64,000 bases of DNA from Camarhynchus parvulus (GCF_901933205.1 NC_044590.1:8881501-8945500); one strand, 5' to 3'; counted from the first letter of the stretch, positions 13,001 to 24,778 are shown. Notes: generated by a model not told the origin, from the sequence alone. Translations and numbers: made by a program.

Positions 13001-16000
13001 ACCTACATAGTGTCAGGGAAAGGAGCATCTGTGTGTGCCTTGGCACAGGCAGGCCTGGAGACAGGAATTCCCCCTTGCAACGCTGCTGGTGGGACCTGAA
13101 GGAGCTGGGAAATGGATTCCCCTCTGTGGCTGAAGCTGGGGAGAGGGAGAAGCTCATTGGGCTGCCCTACAGCATAAATCACCCACCCTCCTCTTCCTGA
13201 GCACTTGGCTGTAGGGAGGCACTGGTTTCAGCTGGGAGGGGTGTGCAGGTCCCTTTGTTCCTGTGCTGGTGCATTTGGGAGTGATGGTGAGTTTCTGGCC
13301 ATGTGTGGGCCTCAGGGTGGGATCTGTGCTGCAGTTTGATGCGTGATGAGCAGGGGCTGGTGCAGGGCTGGCATCTGTGGGAGCTGCTTTCCTCCCTGCA
13401 AACTGCTTCATGTGAGTCTCAGAGTGCCTCACCAGCCTTTGCCAGAGCTGTTATTTGTGGAACATCCCAGCTGCTTGGCTGAACATAGACATCAGCCTCT
13501 CTGAGGGGCTGTGGAGGGAGTGCCCTGCTGAGAGATGGGGCTACAGAGAGGGCAGGGATGATGGAGCCCAGCTGCCCTGCCAGCCACGGGACACCAGGAG
13601 GCCCAGCAGCCCTGCCTGTGCCCCTGCCAGCCTCCTGCTGAGCTCTCACGTGTGTCTTCATGCAGTGTGGCTTGCTGCAGAGGAAGGAAATGTCTCCTTT
13701 CCTCTCTTTCAGCATGGGGAAAAGGATTGCTGGCATGTAGGGATCTCCCTCAGCTACAGGGTGCTGTCAGTGCCTCACATTTTCTTGCCTTCCTTTTGGC
13801 TCCCTGGCTCAGGGAAGTCCTGCCAGCATCTGAAAGGCTTCCTGGGTGTGCACAGCCTCGTGCAGCTGCAGCAAAGAGCAGCCTGCTGAGGATTCCTGGT
13901 GGGATGCAGGGGATGGAGCCAAGCAGCTCAGCACAGCTCTGCTGCCTCTTGGCTGGGGCAGGCAGAGCTGTTCCCTGCCAGACTGAAGGCCTTTGTCACA
14001 AGCAGCTTGTGAGAGCTTTGGCAGCACTTTAGGCAGGAGAGAAATCACAACAGAGGGCTGCTCTGGCATCCCTCAGCCCTGGCTCCATCCCCTGTGGGGC
14101 TCCCCACCCTGCAGGGCTGGGGCAGTGCACAGCTGGGGTGATGTGCCAGAGCCAGGCAGAAGGGACAGCTCCCACCCCTGCTCCCAAACGTGCCCTGCTG
14201 GCAGACACTGCCTCCCTCCACTGTACAATTCCAGGGTCCCCTCTGCCCTCCTGGCACGGTGGGAGCTGCTGTGCTGTGCTGCTGCTCACTGGTGAGAGTG
14301 GGAGGGCACTGGGAAAGGTTACTGGTGTGTCCTGGCCATGTAAGACAAAGCAGCCCTGTGCCTTCAGAAAGGGAATGCTGGAGGGCATCAGCTGGTGTGA
14401 GACAGCTCTGGCCCAGACCCCTCTCCCTGCCTCTGGAGAGGGCCTAGGTCCAGGTGAGGAGCTGAGTTTGTAGAAACCATCCCACAGAAAAGCACAGAGT
14501 GGATTTGTACATTTGTTGACCTTTAACTGTGAGGATGGTTTGTTTTTCTGCAGAGGTGTGCGTCTATTTATTTTATGGTGGGGAGCAGGGTGCTATTGAC
14601 TCCTTTTCCCTCCTGGAATATTGCTGCTCCTCAGCAGGAATGATGAAGGCTGTGCACAGCTCCTGACCATGGGCAGAGCTGCTGCTGAGTGGATCTGCTC
14701 TGCCCTGGGTATTTTCTCCTCTGGAACTAATGTGATTGCTGAGCTCCTACTGGGACTACAGATTCCCACTCCTAGGCCAGGCTAGCTAAATAACCCTCCC
14801 CTTTCAAAGGCTGTCAAAGCTGTAGTAATTCTTATTAGGCTGGTTTGAATCATCTCTTGAAAAGGTCTCACATCGCCACTGAGCACCAAACTGTTCTGTA
14901 TTCAGACCCCAACTGCCCAGTCTTCTGAGCCAGACCATAACATATGCAAGGAGAGGCTCCAAGGAAATACTGAAGATGTTCTGCAGTGCTGTGGGTGAAA
15001 CTTGACTTCTCCACCCTCTGTCCTGTGTACATTTCAGAGTGGAACAAAGGGCTTTGCATGGAGCAAGGATGCTCTGTGGTGCTGATGGATCCCTGGGGAG
15101 ACACTCTGGATTCCATCCCCTGGGATGTTGGGCAATGTTGGATGTTTCCTTTGGGAATTGGCCAAAAGTGACTGGCCTGAAAACCTTTGCTTTGAGGGAA
15201 GGTGCAGTTAGCCAGCCCTGCAGTGGTGCTGCTGTGATGTGCCATGATGGATGTTTCTGTCCCAAAGCTGGGCCCTTGAGTGCAGCTTTTGTCCCCATTC
15301 CCAGCACCAGACCTGGTGGGCCTGTCCCAGGAGAAGCAGTGAGTCCTGAGCCCCCAGGCAGAGAAAATGAACACTTTCCTTCCTCTCCAGGCTGCTCTGG
15401 CCTTGGGCAAACAACTGATGTGGGAGGAATCTCTCTGGCACAGCACTCACTGCTTTTCCCATTGTCCTGCTGGCACCTACCTAGGGCAAAAAGGGAAATT
15501 TCCTTCCTCCCCAGAGAGCTGAATCAAAGTATTTCAGCCAATGCACACTGCCAGGAGTTTGCCACATTCAGTGATCCTGACCTGTGTGTGTTCTGGTGCA
15601 CTGCCCAGCCCCTCCCAGGTGGGTGCTGCTGCATGGAGGGGTAGAGGTGAGCCTGATCCAGTGCTGGAAGCTCCCCAGGCTCCCCAGCAGAGCTGGTGAT
15701 AGCTGGAAATGCTGTGCCCAGGAGGCAGGGACCTGTGCCTGGGGAGAGAAAGGCAGAGGATTTGTTGACACAGCTGCAGGTGGAGGCACAGTTGGTGCAT
15801 TGCCCCTGGGATTTCTGACTTGCAGGGCTCCAAAACAGAAAGCAGCAGGACTGAGACAGACTGGATGTCCCCAGAGCACCCTCTGGCCCAAAGCACCTCC
15901 TCCTGCCTTTCTGGGCCAGCAGCTGGGTGACAGCGCTGACATGAGCTGTCTCAGAGCAGGTAGAGGCTCCTCTCACAGGGAGATCTGGAGGCCTCAGGCA

Positions 16001-16127
16001 GCAGGTTTGGGGAGGATGAACCCTCCCTGCCATTTCCTCGTGTCCACAGAGGAGCTGCTGCCCTGGCCACGGCATCCGTGAGGTTATGCGGGGCCAGCTG
16101 AGAGGCACCCCACGCCTGGAGCTCTGT
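7061..16127. other. Intergenic stretch, no gene seen
   Basis: About 9 kb with no exon that I could tie to a protein family on either strand. There are short A/T runs (for example 7700-7735 and 9045-9060) but no recognisable repeats, RNA genes or CpG island. Open frames are short and low in conservation cues. Confidence 0.5.
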
Positions 16128-16215
16128 GCTTAATCAAACCAATTAGCAATTTAATCTTGTTAACAAACCAAGATAATTGCAGCATTATCAAATTAGCCAG
16201 CTGTATGGAAATGCC
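16128..16215. promoter_or_regulatory. AT-rich homeodomain/forkhead-like motif cluster
   Basis: A compact AT-rich block in GC-rich surroundings. It carries repeated ATTA/TAAT cores and a TGTTAACAAAC segment that fits FOXA- and HNF1-type half sites. Motif reading only. Confidence 0.25.
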
Positions 16216-16329
16216 TGCTTAATAGCTGATAATAGCTGGTGCTGATGGAGGAGGAGGAGGGCTGTGATCTGTGACTAATGGCCGCGGGAGGTGCACTCGG
16301 GCTGCTCTGCCCCGGCTGCCCCAGCCCCG

Positions 16330-16765
16330 TGCGGGACGCGGGGATGGCTGCGGGATGCAGGGGATGGCTGCGGGATGGTTGCGGGATGCAGGAGATGGCT
16401 GCGGGATGCGGGAATGGCTGCGGGATGGCTGCAGAGATGGCTGCGGGACGCGGGGGATGGCTGCGGGATGCAGGGATGGTTGCGGGATGTAGGGATGGCT
16501 GCGGGATGCAGGGGATGGATGCAGGAGATGGCTGTGGGATGCAGGGGATGGCTGTGGGATGCAGGGATGGTTGCGGGGGATGGCTGCGGGACGCAGGGAT
16601 GGTTGCGGGGTGCGGGAGATGGCTGCGGGATGCAGGGATGGATGCGGGATGGCTGCAGGATGGCTGCGGGATGCAGGGATGGTTGCGGGATGCAGGGGAT
16701 GGCTGCGGGATGCAGGGATGGATGCGGGATGCAGGGGATGGCTGCGGGATGCAGGGATGGATGCG
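16330..16765. repeat. Minisatellite, about 20-bp unit
   Basis: Some 20 imperfect copies of units built from GGGATGGCTGC and GGGATGCAGG, in variable order. This gives repetitive open frames on both strands with no sign of being genes. Confidence 0.9.
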
Positions 16766-18140
16766 GGAGCGCTGGGGCTCAGCCTCTCCCAGCCCACCGC
16801 TTGTGTGGCACGGCTCTCCCTGCGCAGAGGGCTGGGCTGCTGTCAGGGAGAGTTTTCCCCTGCAAGGACCCTACTCTGGGCCGAAGCAATGTCTGATTTT
16901 ACAGCGAGTTTGGCCGATGAGCTCCCGGTTCTTGTTTTGCCTGTCCCTGCCGATCACCGGGCGTTCTCAGCCGCCCCAGCGCCGCGTGAGCTCTCCGGTT
17001 CTCTCTGCCCTCCCGTGGCCAGGCGAAGCAAAGGGTTGGGGTTTTTTCATCATTGCACTTCTTCCTTCCGTCCAAGTAACTTGTGAATCTTGCCTTCCTC
17101 TAGCTGCTCCACAGAGGTCGCCTACACAGATGTGACCATATAAGGACTCTCCAGCAGTCTCGGCCAGGAAATTTCCAGCATCTCCCATGGACCATGCAGG
17201 GTGGCAATCCCACAGCCAGAGCCTTCACCCTGCTGTGTTTGTGGGTAGTTTAAGGTCTGGCCAGCTGGTGCTGCTCTCCAGATTGCTTTGCTCGTGCCTG
17301 GCCGTGGGGATCGTTAGCCCAGCTCTCACACAGCAGCAGCTCCTCTCTGCCCCCTCGGTGTGTGCACAGACCAAGCTCTCCTCCAGTCTGGGGCAGAATG
17401 GGACATTCTCAGCCAGCCTGGCATCAGCAGGGGCTGGGCAGGGCTGGCAGGCCCCCTTTGGGCATTAGGCTGGGCGATGCTCTGCCCTGCAGTGGGCGGT
17501 GGCAGCGCCGGGTTCTGCCATGCACAGAGGCCAGCAGCTCCCTCAGGCTGTGCGCACTCTCTGCTGCTGATGTTTCTTGGAAGTTCCTGAAGTTTTGTCC
17601 CCAGCACTCAGCTGTACAAAAATTACAGGAACCCCTTGGATCTGTGGTTCTATTGCCCTGGCTTGAGGCTTTCCCAGGCAAGATTCTTCAGCCGAATTTT
17701 CCCTACCAGCTCAGGCTCAGCACCACTTGGGGTTTGAGTCTGTGTAACCCCTCCTGTACTCTCCAGGTTAGCCCCAAGTGGGGTATTCACGGGGAACCTC
17801 TGCCTTCTGTGTCCCCCTGGGCAGGCAGGGCCAGTCCCCTCCCACAGCCCTGTGCAGCTGGGAGGGCCTGGAGGACACACTGCCACTCCAGGGCCCCTTG
17901 CAGCCTTCCTAAAGCAGCCTGGCATGTTTTGTTCCAGTCCCTTCCCATTGCTCTCTCCTCCTGGAGGCTGTGTGCCTCTGGATGGATTTTCTCCCCCAAG
18001 CCAGCCCCTAATCACACTGCAAGTGTGAAGCCAGATTGTTTCATCCCCTTTCCCCAGAAGAAGAAATTCTGGGGTGAAAGCAGCAGTGGGACTGTGTGCC
18101 AGGGTGGAGAGAGGAGGTGAGGAAAGGAGTCACACATCAC
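16766..18140. other. Intergenic stretch, no gene seen
   Basis: Moderately GC-rich unique sequence downstream of the WAP gene. No exon or repeat was recognised. Confidence 0.45.
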
Positions 18141-18162
18141 AAACACCCTTGAGAAAACCTCT

Positions 18163-18168
18163 TTTATT
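18163..18168 (-). terminator. Poly(A) signal of the WAP gene
   Basis: AATAAA on the minus strand, about 145 bases beyond the stop codon of the WAP-domain gene. Cleavage is expected near 18145. Confidence 0.7.
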
Positions 18169-18310
18169 TGTTGAAAGAGCAGTGGGGGAGCAGAGGGAGA
18201 GGGGAAGGGGGGGCACAGAGCACAGTGCAGCAGCTGTCACGGGGTGATCCTGGAGCTCAGCTGGGCTGGCAATGCTGAGATGACCCCCAGTCTATCCTGG
18301 AAGCCGGAGC

Positions 18311-18852
18311 TCACACTGGGAAAGGGAGAGAAAGGAAGATGTTGGCGTTCACCCCAGCCCGCGTTTGCCCCCCAGGGGCCTGCCGGGGGCTCTGGCAGCT
18401 GGGCACCGCCCCGAGCATCACACCCCGCTCTGCGCCGGGGGCAGCCGGGGCTCCGAAGCTCCTACCGTAGGAGACGGGGATGGGAGGCGGTTTGGAGAGG
18501 CATTTCCTCCCGCAGAAGGTGCGGCAGCACTTCTTGCCGCGGGGGCAGTGCCGGTCCACGAAGCACTGGTTCGGCGGGTTGTGCAGGGCGCAGGTGAAGC
18601 GCACCGGGGGGCAGGACCAGGCGCTGCCTGCAGCAGACGGGACTGGTTGGCTCCGGGGCAGCGAGGGGCGCCGGGGAGATGCTGCCCGGCAAACACCCCT
18701 CTCCCCTCCCATAGGATCCATGTAAGCACGGCTCCTTCGCAGCCCCTGAGCTTTTCCTCCCCGTGCCTCGTCCCCGGACATCTCCTACCTGTTGGCAGCT
18801 CCGCCCAGAGGATGAGCATCCCCACCAGGAGCAGGGCGGCCACCGCCTTCAT
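18311..18852 (-). CDS. Small secreted single-WAP (four-disulfide core) protein
   Basis: Three coding exons: 18852-18789, 18627-18466 and 18315-18311, both introns in phase 1. They give 76 residues. Exon 1 encodes a clear signal peptide (MKAVAALLLVGMLILWAELP). Exon 2 carries the whole WAP domain with the eight expected cysteines, including CPRGKKCC and the closing FCGRKC. Exon 3 adds only the last two bases of a Val codon and the stop. The mature part is short and basic (RGKK, RTFCGRK), as in antimicrobial or antiprotease WAP proteins; a specific activity cannot be read from sequence. The gene lies between KCNS1 and MATN4, where mammals carry the WFDC/SLPI/PI3 cluster. I avoid a symbol because one-to-one orthology with any mammalian member is uncertain. 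Confidence 0.85.
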
Positions 18853-18901
18853 GCTGCCGTGTCCCCGAGAGGTGCGAGTGTGAGAGGTGCGGGACACCAA
18901 C

Positions 18902-18908
18902 ATTTAAA
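18902..18908 (-). promoter_or_regulatory. TATA-like box of the WAP gene
   Basis: TTTAAAT on the minus strand, 50 bases upstream of the start codon. It predicts a TSS near 18875 and a very short 5' UTR. Confidence 0.5.
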
Positions 18909-19978
18909 CCCTGGGCAGGACGGGGGTGGGGAACGGGCCGGTGTTTGTGCCTCTTTCCTCTGCCTGTTGCGTTGTGGTTTCCAGAAAAGCCTCTTGGGCA
19001 AGGTTCAGACGTGATTGTTTGATTGCTCAAAAAGCAGCTTCTGTATTGCACAACTCACCCCTGCAGCCACACCTGGGGCTGAGGGACAAGCCAAGGGAGA
19101 AGTGCCAGGGCATTGTCCACCCTGACAGGCAGTGGAGCTGCTTTCTCCTGGACAGGTATCTTCTCCAGGTATCCTTTTTCAGGAGAAACCCTTGTGGTGC
19201 CTGTGCTCTCCTCTGGGATTCTGTTAAATGGGTTTCTCTCTATACTTTGCTTGCAAACCAAACCTTACAGTGTGATCCAAATCAGCATGAGACTGCCAGT
19301 GCCTTCCCAGGGATGATCCTTCAAGATTTTTCCCAGAGGTACCTTGCCCCAGCCCCAAATCCTCCTTACTCCTGCCCCACTGGGAGAATGAGTTTGTGTA
19401 GAGAAAGCAGCTTTGGATCAGCCCAAGGTGAGTCTTTCTCAAGCTCTCTGGGGGGTTACCTGAACCCCAGTATCTTCTCTGGTGGCTTCTGCCATATGAG
19501 AAATAGGTTGGTGCTGGAAGAAAGTGGCTGATCCCTCTGGGGTAGGATAACCCACTCCTCACAGACGTGTCATCAGCCATGATGCAGCACAAGGACAGCT
19601 TGACTGAGCCCTGACTCTTGAAGGCTGTAGGGATTAGGGGCTGTATTCCTCATTTGGATGGCAAAGATCCCACCACCCATTCCTCCCTCCCAAGGAAATT
19701 GTAACCCTGCCCTGGCCTCCAGGTAAATCTGTTTTCTTTAGGTGCCCTTGGGCAATGGGGAGTTACTCCATTTCCCCCCAGTTGGTCAATGTCTCACTCA
19801 GCTTGTGTAAGGGGTTCCTCAAATATTGCTGTGGGACTTGTGTGGCTGGCAGGAGCCCAAGCTGTCCTGGAAACATGCTCTGGGAATGCCTGGGTAGGGA
19901 AAGGCTCCCACAGCCAACCTCCCCCAGCCCTGCAAAGGGCAGCCCTGATCTCACAACCAGGCAGGGACAAAGAGCAGC
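18909..19978. other. Intergenic stretch, no gene seen
   Basis: Unique sequence upstream of the WAP gene. No further WAP or signal-peptide exon was found on either strand. Confidence 0.45.
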
Positions 19979-20042
19979 AAAAGCCCAGAATCACCTCTAC
20001 TGCTCTGTGCAAAAGCCCAGTATCACCTCTACTGCTCTGTGC
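19979..20042. repeat. 32-bp tandem duplication
   Basis: Two adjacent 32-base copies, starting at 19979 and 20011, that differ by one base. Confidence 0.9.
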
Positions 20043-20998
20043 AGCCCCTGAGCCCCTCAGAACTGCACTGATCCAGCCCCTGGAGCAGCCACTTTCCATC
20101 CAGGGCATGGTGGGTGTCTCAGTGTGCCCTTTCCTGCTCAGACTTCCGTCCCCAAGTCACAACAGGCCCCGTTAACTTGGCCTCACCTAACCTGTTATCT
20201 GTTAATTACTGTCCAATTTCCCTGTTGACTCTGTGGCTGCATTTAGCTCTTTGTGAAGTCATTTGTTAAATAACGTGCAGATGATATAACCAACCAAAAA
20301 GATTTTCTGGCCTGTGCACCAGCAATGTAGTACTTTTGATGAGGAATACAAGCACTGGAATAATTTTTAAACAATCCATTGCCATTCAGCTGCTGTTGGG
20401 TCTGAAGAGGGCATGGCTGTGCTCACAGCTGGTGCCAGAATCTGGCTGAGGTCATGTTTGGACCTATGTCTCCAAGGGAGGAGAAAATACCAAGGACCAA
20501 AGCTTGGATTAAGCTGCAGAGAAGATGGAAAGGACAAGGGAGGGAAACAAATTCACCTGAAGAACATTCTATGGTGCTTTATTCACAGCAGGGGGGAAGT
20601 GTGAACTCTTTTTGTTACAAACTCACAGGAAATAACCAGGAGCCAGCATTTCTGGGCACAGGATTGCCTGCAGTCCTCATGTTGCATTCTGTCACCTGTG
20701 CAGCACCCATTGTCCCAGCACTCCTCAGAGCAGTCCCCATCCCACATGGCTCATGCTCTTCTCCATGAAGTGTTCCTCCTTCCAAGGCTGCAAGGCCCCA
20801 GTTGTGCAGTGCTTGAGGGTGTGGTGGCAGGTGCTGCTTTCTCCCAGCCAGAGCAAGGCTCTGCAGTCTGTATTCCCTGGGGAGGGAAAGGAGGGAGACC
20901 AGGAGCCCCTGATCCCCCAGCCCTACCCTGGGGCATAAGCACCCCAGGAATAGCTTGTGCCCCACCAGGTGATGCAAAGCTTTCAGCCTGATGATGAG
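20043..20998. other. Intergenic stretch with AT-rich block
   Basis: An AT-rich segment at about 20170-20400 stands out from GC-rich flanks and could be regulatory. No gene was recognised. Confidence 0.35.
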
Positions 20999-21129
20999 CT
21001 CCATCCATCCATCCATCTGCCCATCCATCCATCATCCATCCATCCATCATCCATCCATCATCCATCCATCCATCCATCCGCCCATCCATCCATCCATCCA
21101 TCCGCCCATCCGCCCATCCATCCATCCGC

Positions 21130-21163
<34 letters not shown>

Positions 21164-21464
21164 GTCCATCCATCCATCCATCCATCCATCCATCCATCCA
21201 TCCATCCATCCATCCATCCATCCATCCATCCATCCATCCATCCATCCATCCATCCATCCATCCATCCATCCATCCATCCATCCATCCATCCATCCATCCA
21301 TCCCATCCATCCATCCATCCATCCATCCATCCATCCATCCATCCATCCATCCATCCATCCATCCATCCATCCATCCATCCATCCATCCATCCATCCATCC
21401 ATCCATCCATCCATCCATCCATCCATCCATCCATCCATCCATCCATCCATCCATCCATCCATCC
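20999..21464. repeat. (CCAT)n tetranucleotide microsatellite
   Basis: About 465 bases of CCAT/ATCC. The first 180 bases are interrupted by CCGC, CTGC and CGTC variants. The rest is nearly pure apart from a one-base phase slip at about 21301-21304. Likely highly length-polymorphic. Confidence 0.97.
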
Positions 21465-21556
21465 ACCCCCGCCCGGCTCAGGGAACTCCCCTCAGCCCCG
21501 GGCCGGCTCGGGGTGCCCGCAGCGCAGCCTCAGCCTCACCCTCCCAGCGCTGGTGT

Positions 21557-21574
21557 CTGGTGCCACCTACTGAC
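21557..21574 (-). promoter_or_regulatory. CTCF-like motif
   Basis: The minus strand reads GTCAGTAGGTGGCACCAG, a good match to the known CTCF core (CASYAGRKGGCRS). It lies just beyond the tetranucleotide block. Confidence 0.45.
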
Positions 21575-21919
21575 GAGAATCCGGAGAGTGGCGCCACGCA
21601 GGCTGCCCTGTTCCCAGATGGATTCCCACTGGAAAGTGTCTGTCCACATACAAAGTGTGTGCAGACTTTGTATGTGTAGAGGCATACAAATGTGTGGGAC
21701 CTGCTCTGTGCACAGGTACCCCCAGCCCAGCTCAACCAGACACCTCCACCCCTCAAAACCAAAAGAAGAGGATGTTGTTTGACAAGAGGTTTCTTGTCCA
21801 AGTGGAGTCACAAGTTACACACGTAACACGTGTATATATATTGCAATTATCAGCATAAAACCAACAAACTGTAAAACGTATTTACATAAGAACCTATATA
21901 ACAGTTATTTGTGGAAACA

Positions 21920-21925
21920 TTTATT
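21920..21925 (-). terminator. Poly(A) signal of the acidic-protein gene
   Basis: AATAAA on the minus strand about 460 bases past the stop of the acidic ORF, within A/T-rich sequence typical of a 3' UTR end. The implied 3' UTR is 21900-22382. Confidence 0.5.
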
Positions 21926-22382
21926 TACAAAAGAGAACAACACTCTCTAAAACATATATACAGAAGACTAATGAAGAGCACTCTGTACATATCCAGAAGG
22001 ATGGCATCCCTGCCCGGCATGTGCAGCAGTCCTGGAAGAAAAGCAAGGGACAAGGTCACCCCAGTCAGGCACCAAGGGCTGTTCCCTGTGGCCCCAGGCT
22101 GGGACACGCTGCCAGAGCAGGACTGCTGCCAGTAGGAGCCTGGCTGGGGCTGAGGGCAGGGCTGAGGGCAGGGCCCCAAGCAGGGGGACCCAAATCATGC
22201 CCCAAAGCAAGCACAGGGCAGGCTGGGGTGGTGCTTGTGCCTCCAGAACCCAGGGAGCCCCCCTGGGCATTGTGTCCCTGAGCGGGGCCACCCAGCACAG
22301 CCCAGCCTGGCAGCAGGGGACCCACCCTGCCCATAGACAGGGCACGGCCAGTGCCTGCCTGTCCTGCTGCTGGGCTCCATCT

Positions 22383-22800
22383 TCATCCCAAGACCATGTC
22401 CTTCTCCTCACCTTTCTCATCCTCTTCCATGTCTTCTACATAATCCTCCACATCCACCTCCATCTCCTCCTCCACATCCACCTCCGTCTCTTCCTCCATC
22501 TCCTCCTCCACATCCACCTCCATTTCTTCATCTCCATTTTTTTCAACATCTATAGCCATACTCTCCTCTCTATCAACCTTCATATCAATTTCCATCTCCT
22601 CCTCAGTATCAGTGACAGCCTGCATAGGGAGCAGAACCTCAGAGTGGGGTCCCTGTCCCATACCAACCCCACAGAGATCCAGCCCACCCAGGCAGTTCAG
22701 GGGTTTCCACCTCCATGGAATGGCACTGTACCTTCATTGGGACAAAAGTGAGCATCCTGCAGGGATGGGTGGCAAGATCCAGGCAGCAGGGACCGTTCAT
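22383..22800 (-). CDS. Candidate gene for a small, very acidic protein, unrecognised
   Basis: I model two exons: 22800-22732 (ATG at 22800, donor ATGAAG then GTACAG) and 22619-22383 (acceptor CTCCCTATGCAG, stop TGA at 22385-22383). The phase-0 join gives 101 residues. An in-frame TAG closes the frame just upstream of the ATG. Residues 24-101 are extremely rich in Glu and Asp, with a degenerate eight-residue repeat of the type EEEMEVDV, and end EKDMVLG. There is no signal peptide, membrane segment or known domain. Overall shape recalls acidic nuclear or chaperone tails such as prothymosin, but that is composition only. The downstream poly(A) signal and the good acceptor favour a real terminal exon; the first exon could instead be internal, with more exons upstream. 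It could also be a low-complexity GAG/GTG tract that happens to stay open. Confidence 0.4.
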
Positions 22801-23354
22801 GACCTACGACAGTGTCAGGGACTGAACTGCACCCAAGCCACATAAAGGGGAGGATGCAAGGATGAGGCTGACAACAGAGCAGGGAGGGTGGGGTGACACC
22901 AGGACCAAAGATGGTACTCTGGTTAAATGACCAGGGAAACTGCTCAAAAGCTTCAGATCCTGGTTTCCTGTTTCCACCTGTGCTTCCTGTGCAGCGCTAA
23001 CTGCACAAGAGTTTATTCCCTCTGTGTGCGTGAATGACTTGCCTTGGAATGGATACAGAAGTTCATCTTATTCCAACCTGAGCTACTTCCCACCACAGTA
23101 CTGGTGGGAAGAGTCCTGTCCCCCTGGCCATGGATGCCCCCAGGGATGGAGCACGCACAGCTTCTGTGCACAGCCTGGGTCTGTGACTTCCACCCTCAGT
23201 GTAAACAAACACTTTCATTTTAACCCAAATCAACCTCCTGCAGCTGAAAGCCATCCCTCCTTCTCCTTCCACCACAGACCCTGTTGAACACTCTGTCCCC
23301 ATCTTTCCTATGGGACCCTTCAAGCCCTTCATGGAGGCAGTGAGGCCCCTCCAT
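22801..23354. other. Intergenic stretch, no gene seen
   Basis: Would hold the promoter or further 5' exons of the acidic-protein gene if it is real. No TATA box or clear coding exon was found. Confidence 0.35.
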
Positions 23355-23520
23355 GGCACTCCAGGCTGAGCATCCCCAACTCCTTCAGCCTTTCCTCAGA
23401 GCAGAGGGGCTCCAGCCCTTGCAGCACCCCCATGGTCTCCTCTGCACTCAGTCTAAGAGCTCCAGGTGCTTCCTGTGCTCAGGACCCCAGAGCTGGAGGC
23501 AGGGATGGATCCTGGGGGGG
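23355..23520 (-). mobile_element. CR1-type LINE fragment
   Basis: Sequence such as CTCCTTCAGCCTTTCCTCAG, a CTCTGCACTCAGTC segment and GACCCCAGAGCTGGA matches the well-known reverse-complement reading of avian CR1 3' ends. So the element lies on the minus strand. It is 5'-truncated and diverged, with no terminal octamer repeat seen. Confidence 0.7.
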
Positions 23521-24014
23521 CTGCAGTTTCATGGGGAGCAGAGTGGAATTTTGTGTTATCCCCTGAAAGGAACTAAATGCACTAATGAGGATAAAATCAA
23601 GAGAATGGAGCCTGCCCCAAGCAGAGTCCTGCTGTCAGGGGTGGTTCTTTGTGCAGGGATCCATCAGGAGCAGATCCTGGGCGTCCCTTTGCCTCAGCAC
23701 CCACCCCAGAGCAGCTCAATGGGCACCTTGGCCAGGCTGTGGCTCCATGCCCAGCTCAGCTCTCAGCTCCTTGTGCTCCTACAAGCAGAGGCTCCAGAGC
23801 AAGTCCTGCCCATGGGGACACAGTGTCTGTGCCACACTGGCTCCCTCCAGCTGGGGCTGAGCCTGCAGCACCCTGGGGTACCACAGAACAAAGATTTCCC
23901 CAAAGGATTTCTGTATCCTGGGGACAGGAGCTGCTGCAAAAGCCAGAGACTCCACTTCTGACACAGAGGTTCCTCTGTCACCCTGCAGCCCAGCTGAAAG
24001 GAGAGGGACATGTC
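23521..24014. other. Short intergenic stretch, no gene seen
   Basis: Lies between the CR1 fragment and the inferred MATN4 cleavage site. No exon was recognised. Confidence 0.4.
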
Positions 24015-24032
24015 ATACAAATCTTCAGGGTG

Positions 24033-24038
24033 TTTATT
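24033..24038 (-). terminator. MATN4: MATN4 poly(A) signal
   Basis: AATAAA on the minus strand, about 740 bases after the MATN4 stop. This gives a 3' UTR of roughly 24015-24778. Confidence 0.6.
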
Positions 24039-24106
24039 GTCAAGATAGAAATTCCTTTATATAAAACAAGTGTTTAAAAATAGCACTACCCTGCTCTCAG
24101 AATTAA

Positions 24107-24107
<1 letters not shown>

Positions 24108-24149
<42 letters not shown>
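24108..24149. repeat. (TA)n(CA)n microsatellite in the MATN4 3' UTR
   Basis: Alternating TA run followed directly by a CA run, near the end of the inferred 3' UTR. Confidence 0.9.
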
Positions 24150-24778
24150 TAGATACTGATAGAAAGAATAATTACCATTTTGCTATGTGATTACAAAACC
24201 AAACAAGATTAATACCAATTTCCAAACTACTCTGCCAAACAGGGGGAAAGGGGATCTAAGAATTCCTGCCATCCATCTTTCCATGGGATCCCTCCTGGGC
24301 ACCACGCTGGGAGCCAGCTGGGCATCGGGCATCCCCTGTGCTGCCTGCACCACCCGGCTGTCCTCGCCCCACCACTTGGCAGCAGAGACAACAGAAGCTC
24401 TCAGGGTGACACCACTGCAGGTTTTTTCTCTTGCAAAGCTGTCTGCCAGGGTCCAGGGGGACCGTGCCATCCCAGTCACTCTGGGGGACACCAGGTGTCA
24501 TGTCTGTCCAATGACCAGCCTGTCCACATAGCTGCTCCCCCTCATCCCAGACCTGCCAGGAACGACAACTGAACCCCTCAGCTTTGTAGCAGGGGCTTTG
24601 TTCAAGTTCCTTTTTGTGTTGTTTTTGGGATTTGGGGTTTTTTTAAATACAGTCCCCTGGGGATTTTGCAATACAAGAACAAACACTGATGCTTTACAAT
24701 AACCTAGCAATAACAATGTCATGTAGCTACTGTACATCCATCCTGTGCCCTGCTGAGCACTGCAGCCCTCTGCCAGGA

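Noticed and set aside
16219..17135. Repetitive frames over 190-285 codons long
   Set aside because: They arise from the 20-bp minisatellite and repeat the same few residues.
20751..21782. Frames with endless MDGW or HPSI repeats
   Set aside because: Translation of the (CCAT)n microsatellite.
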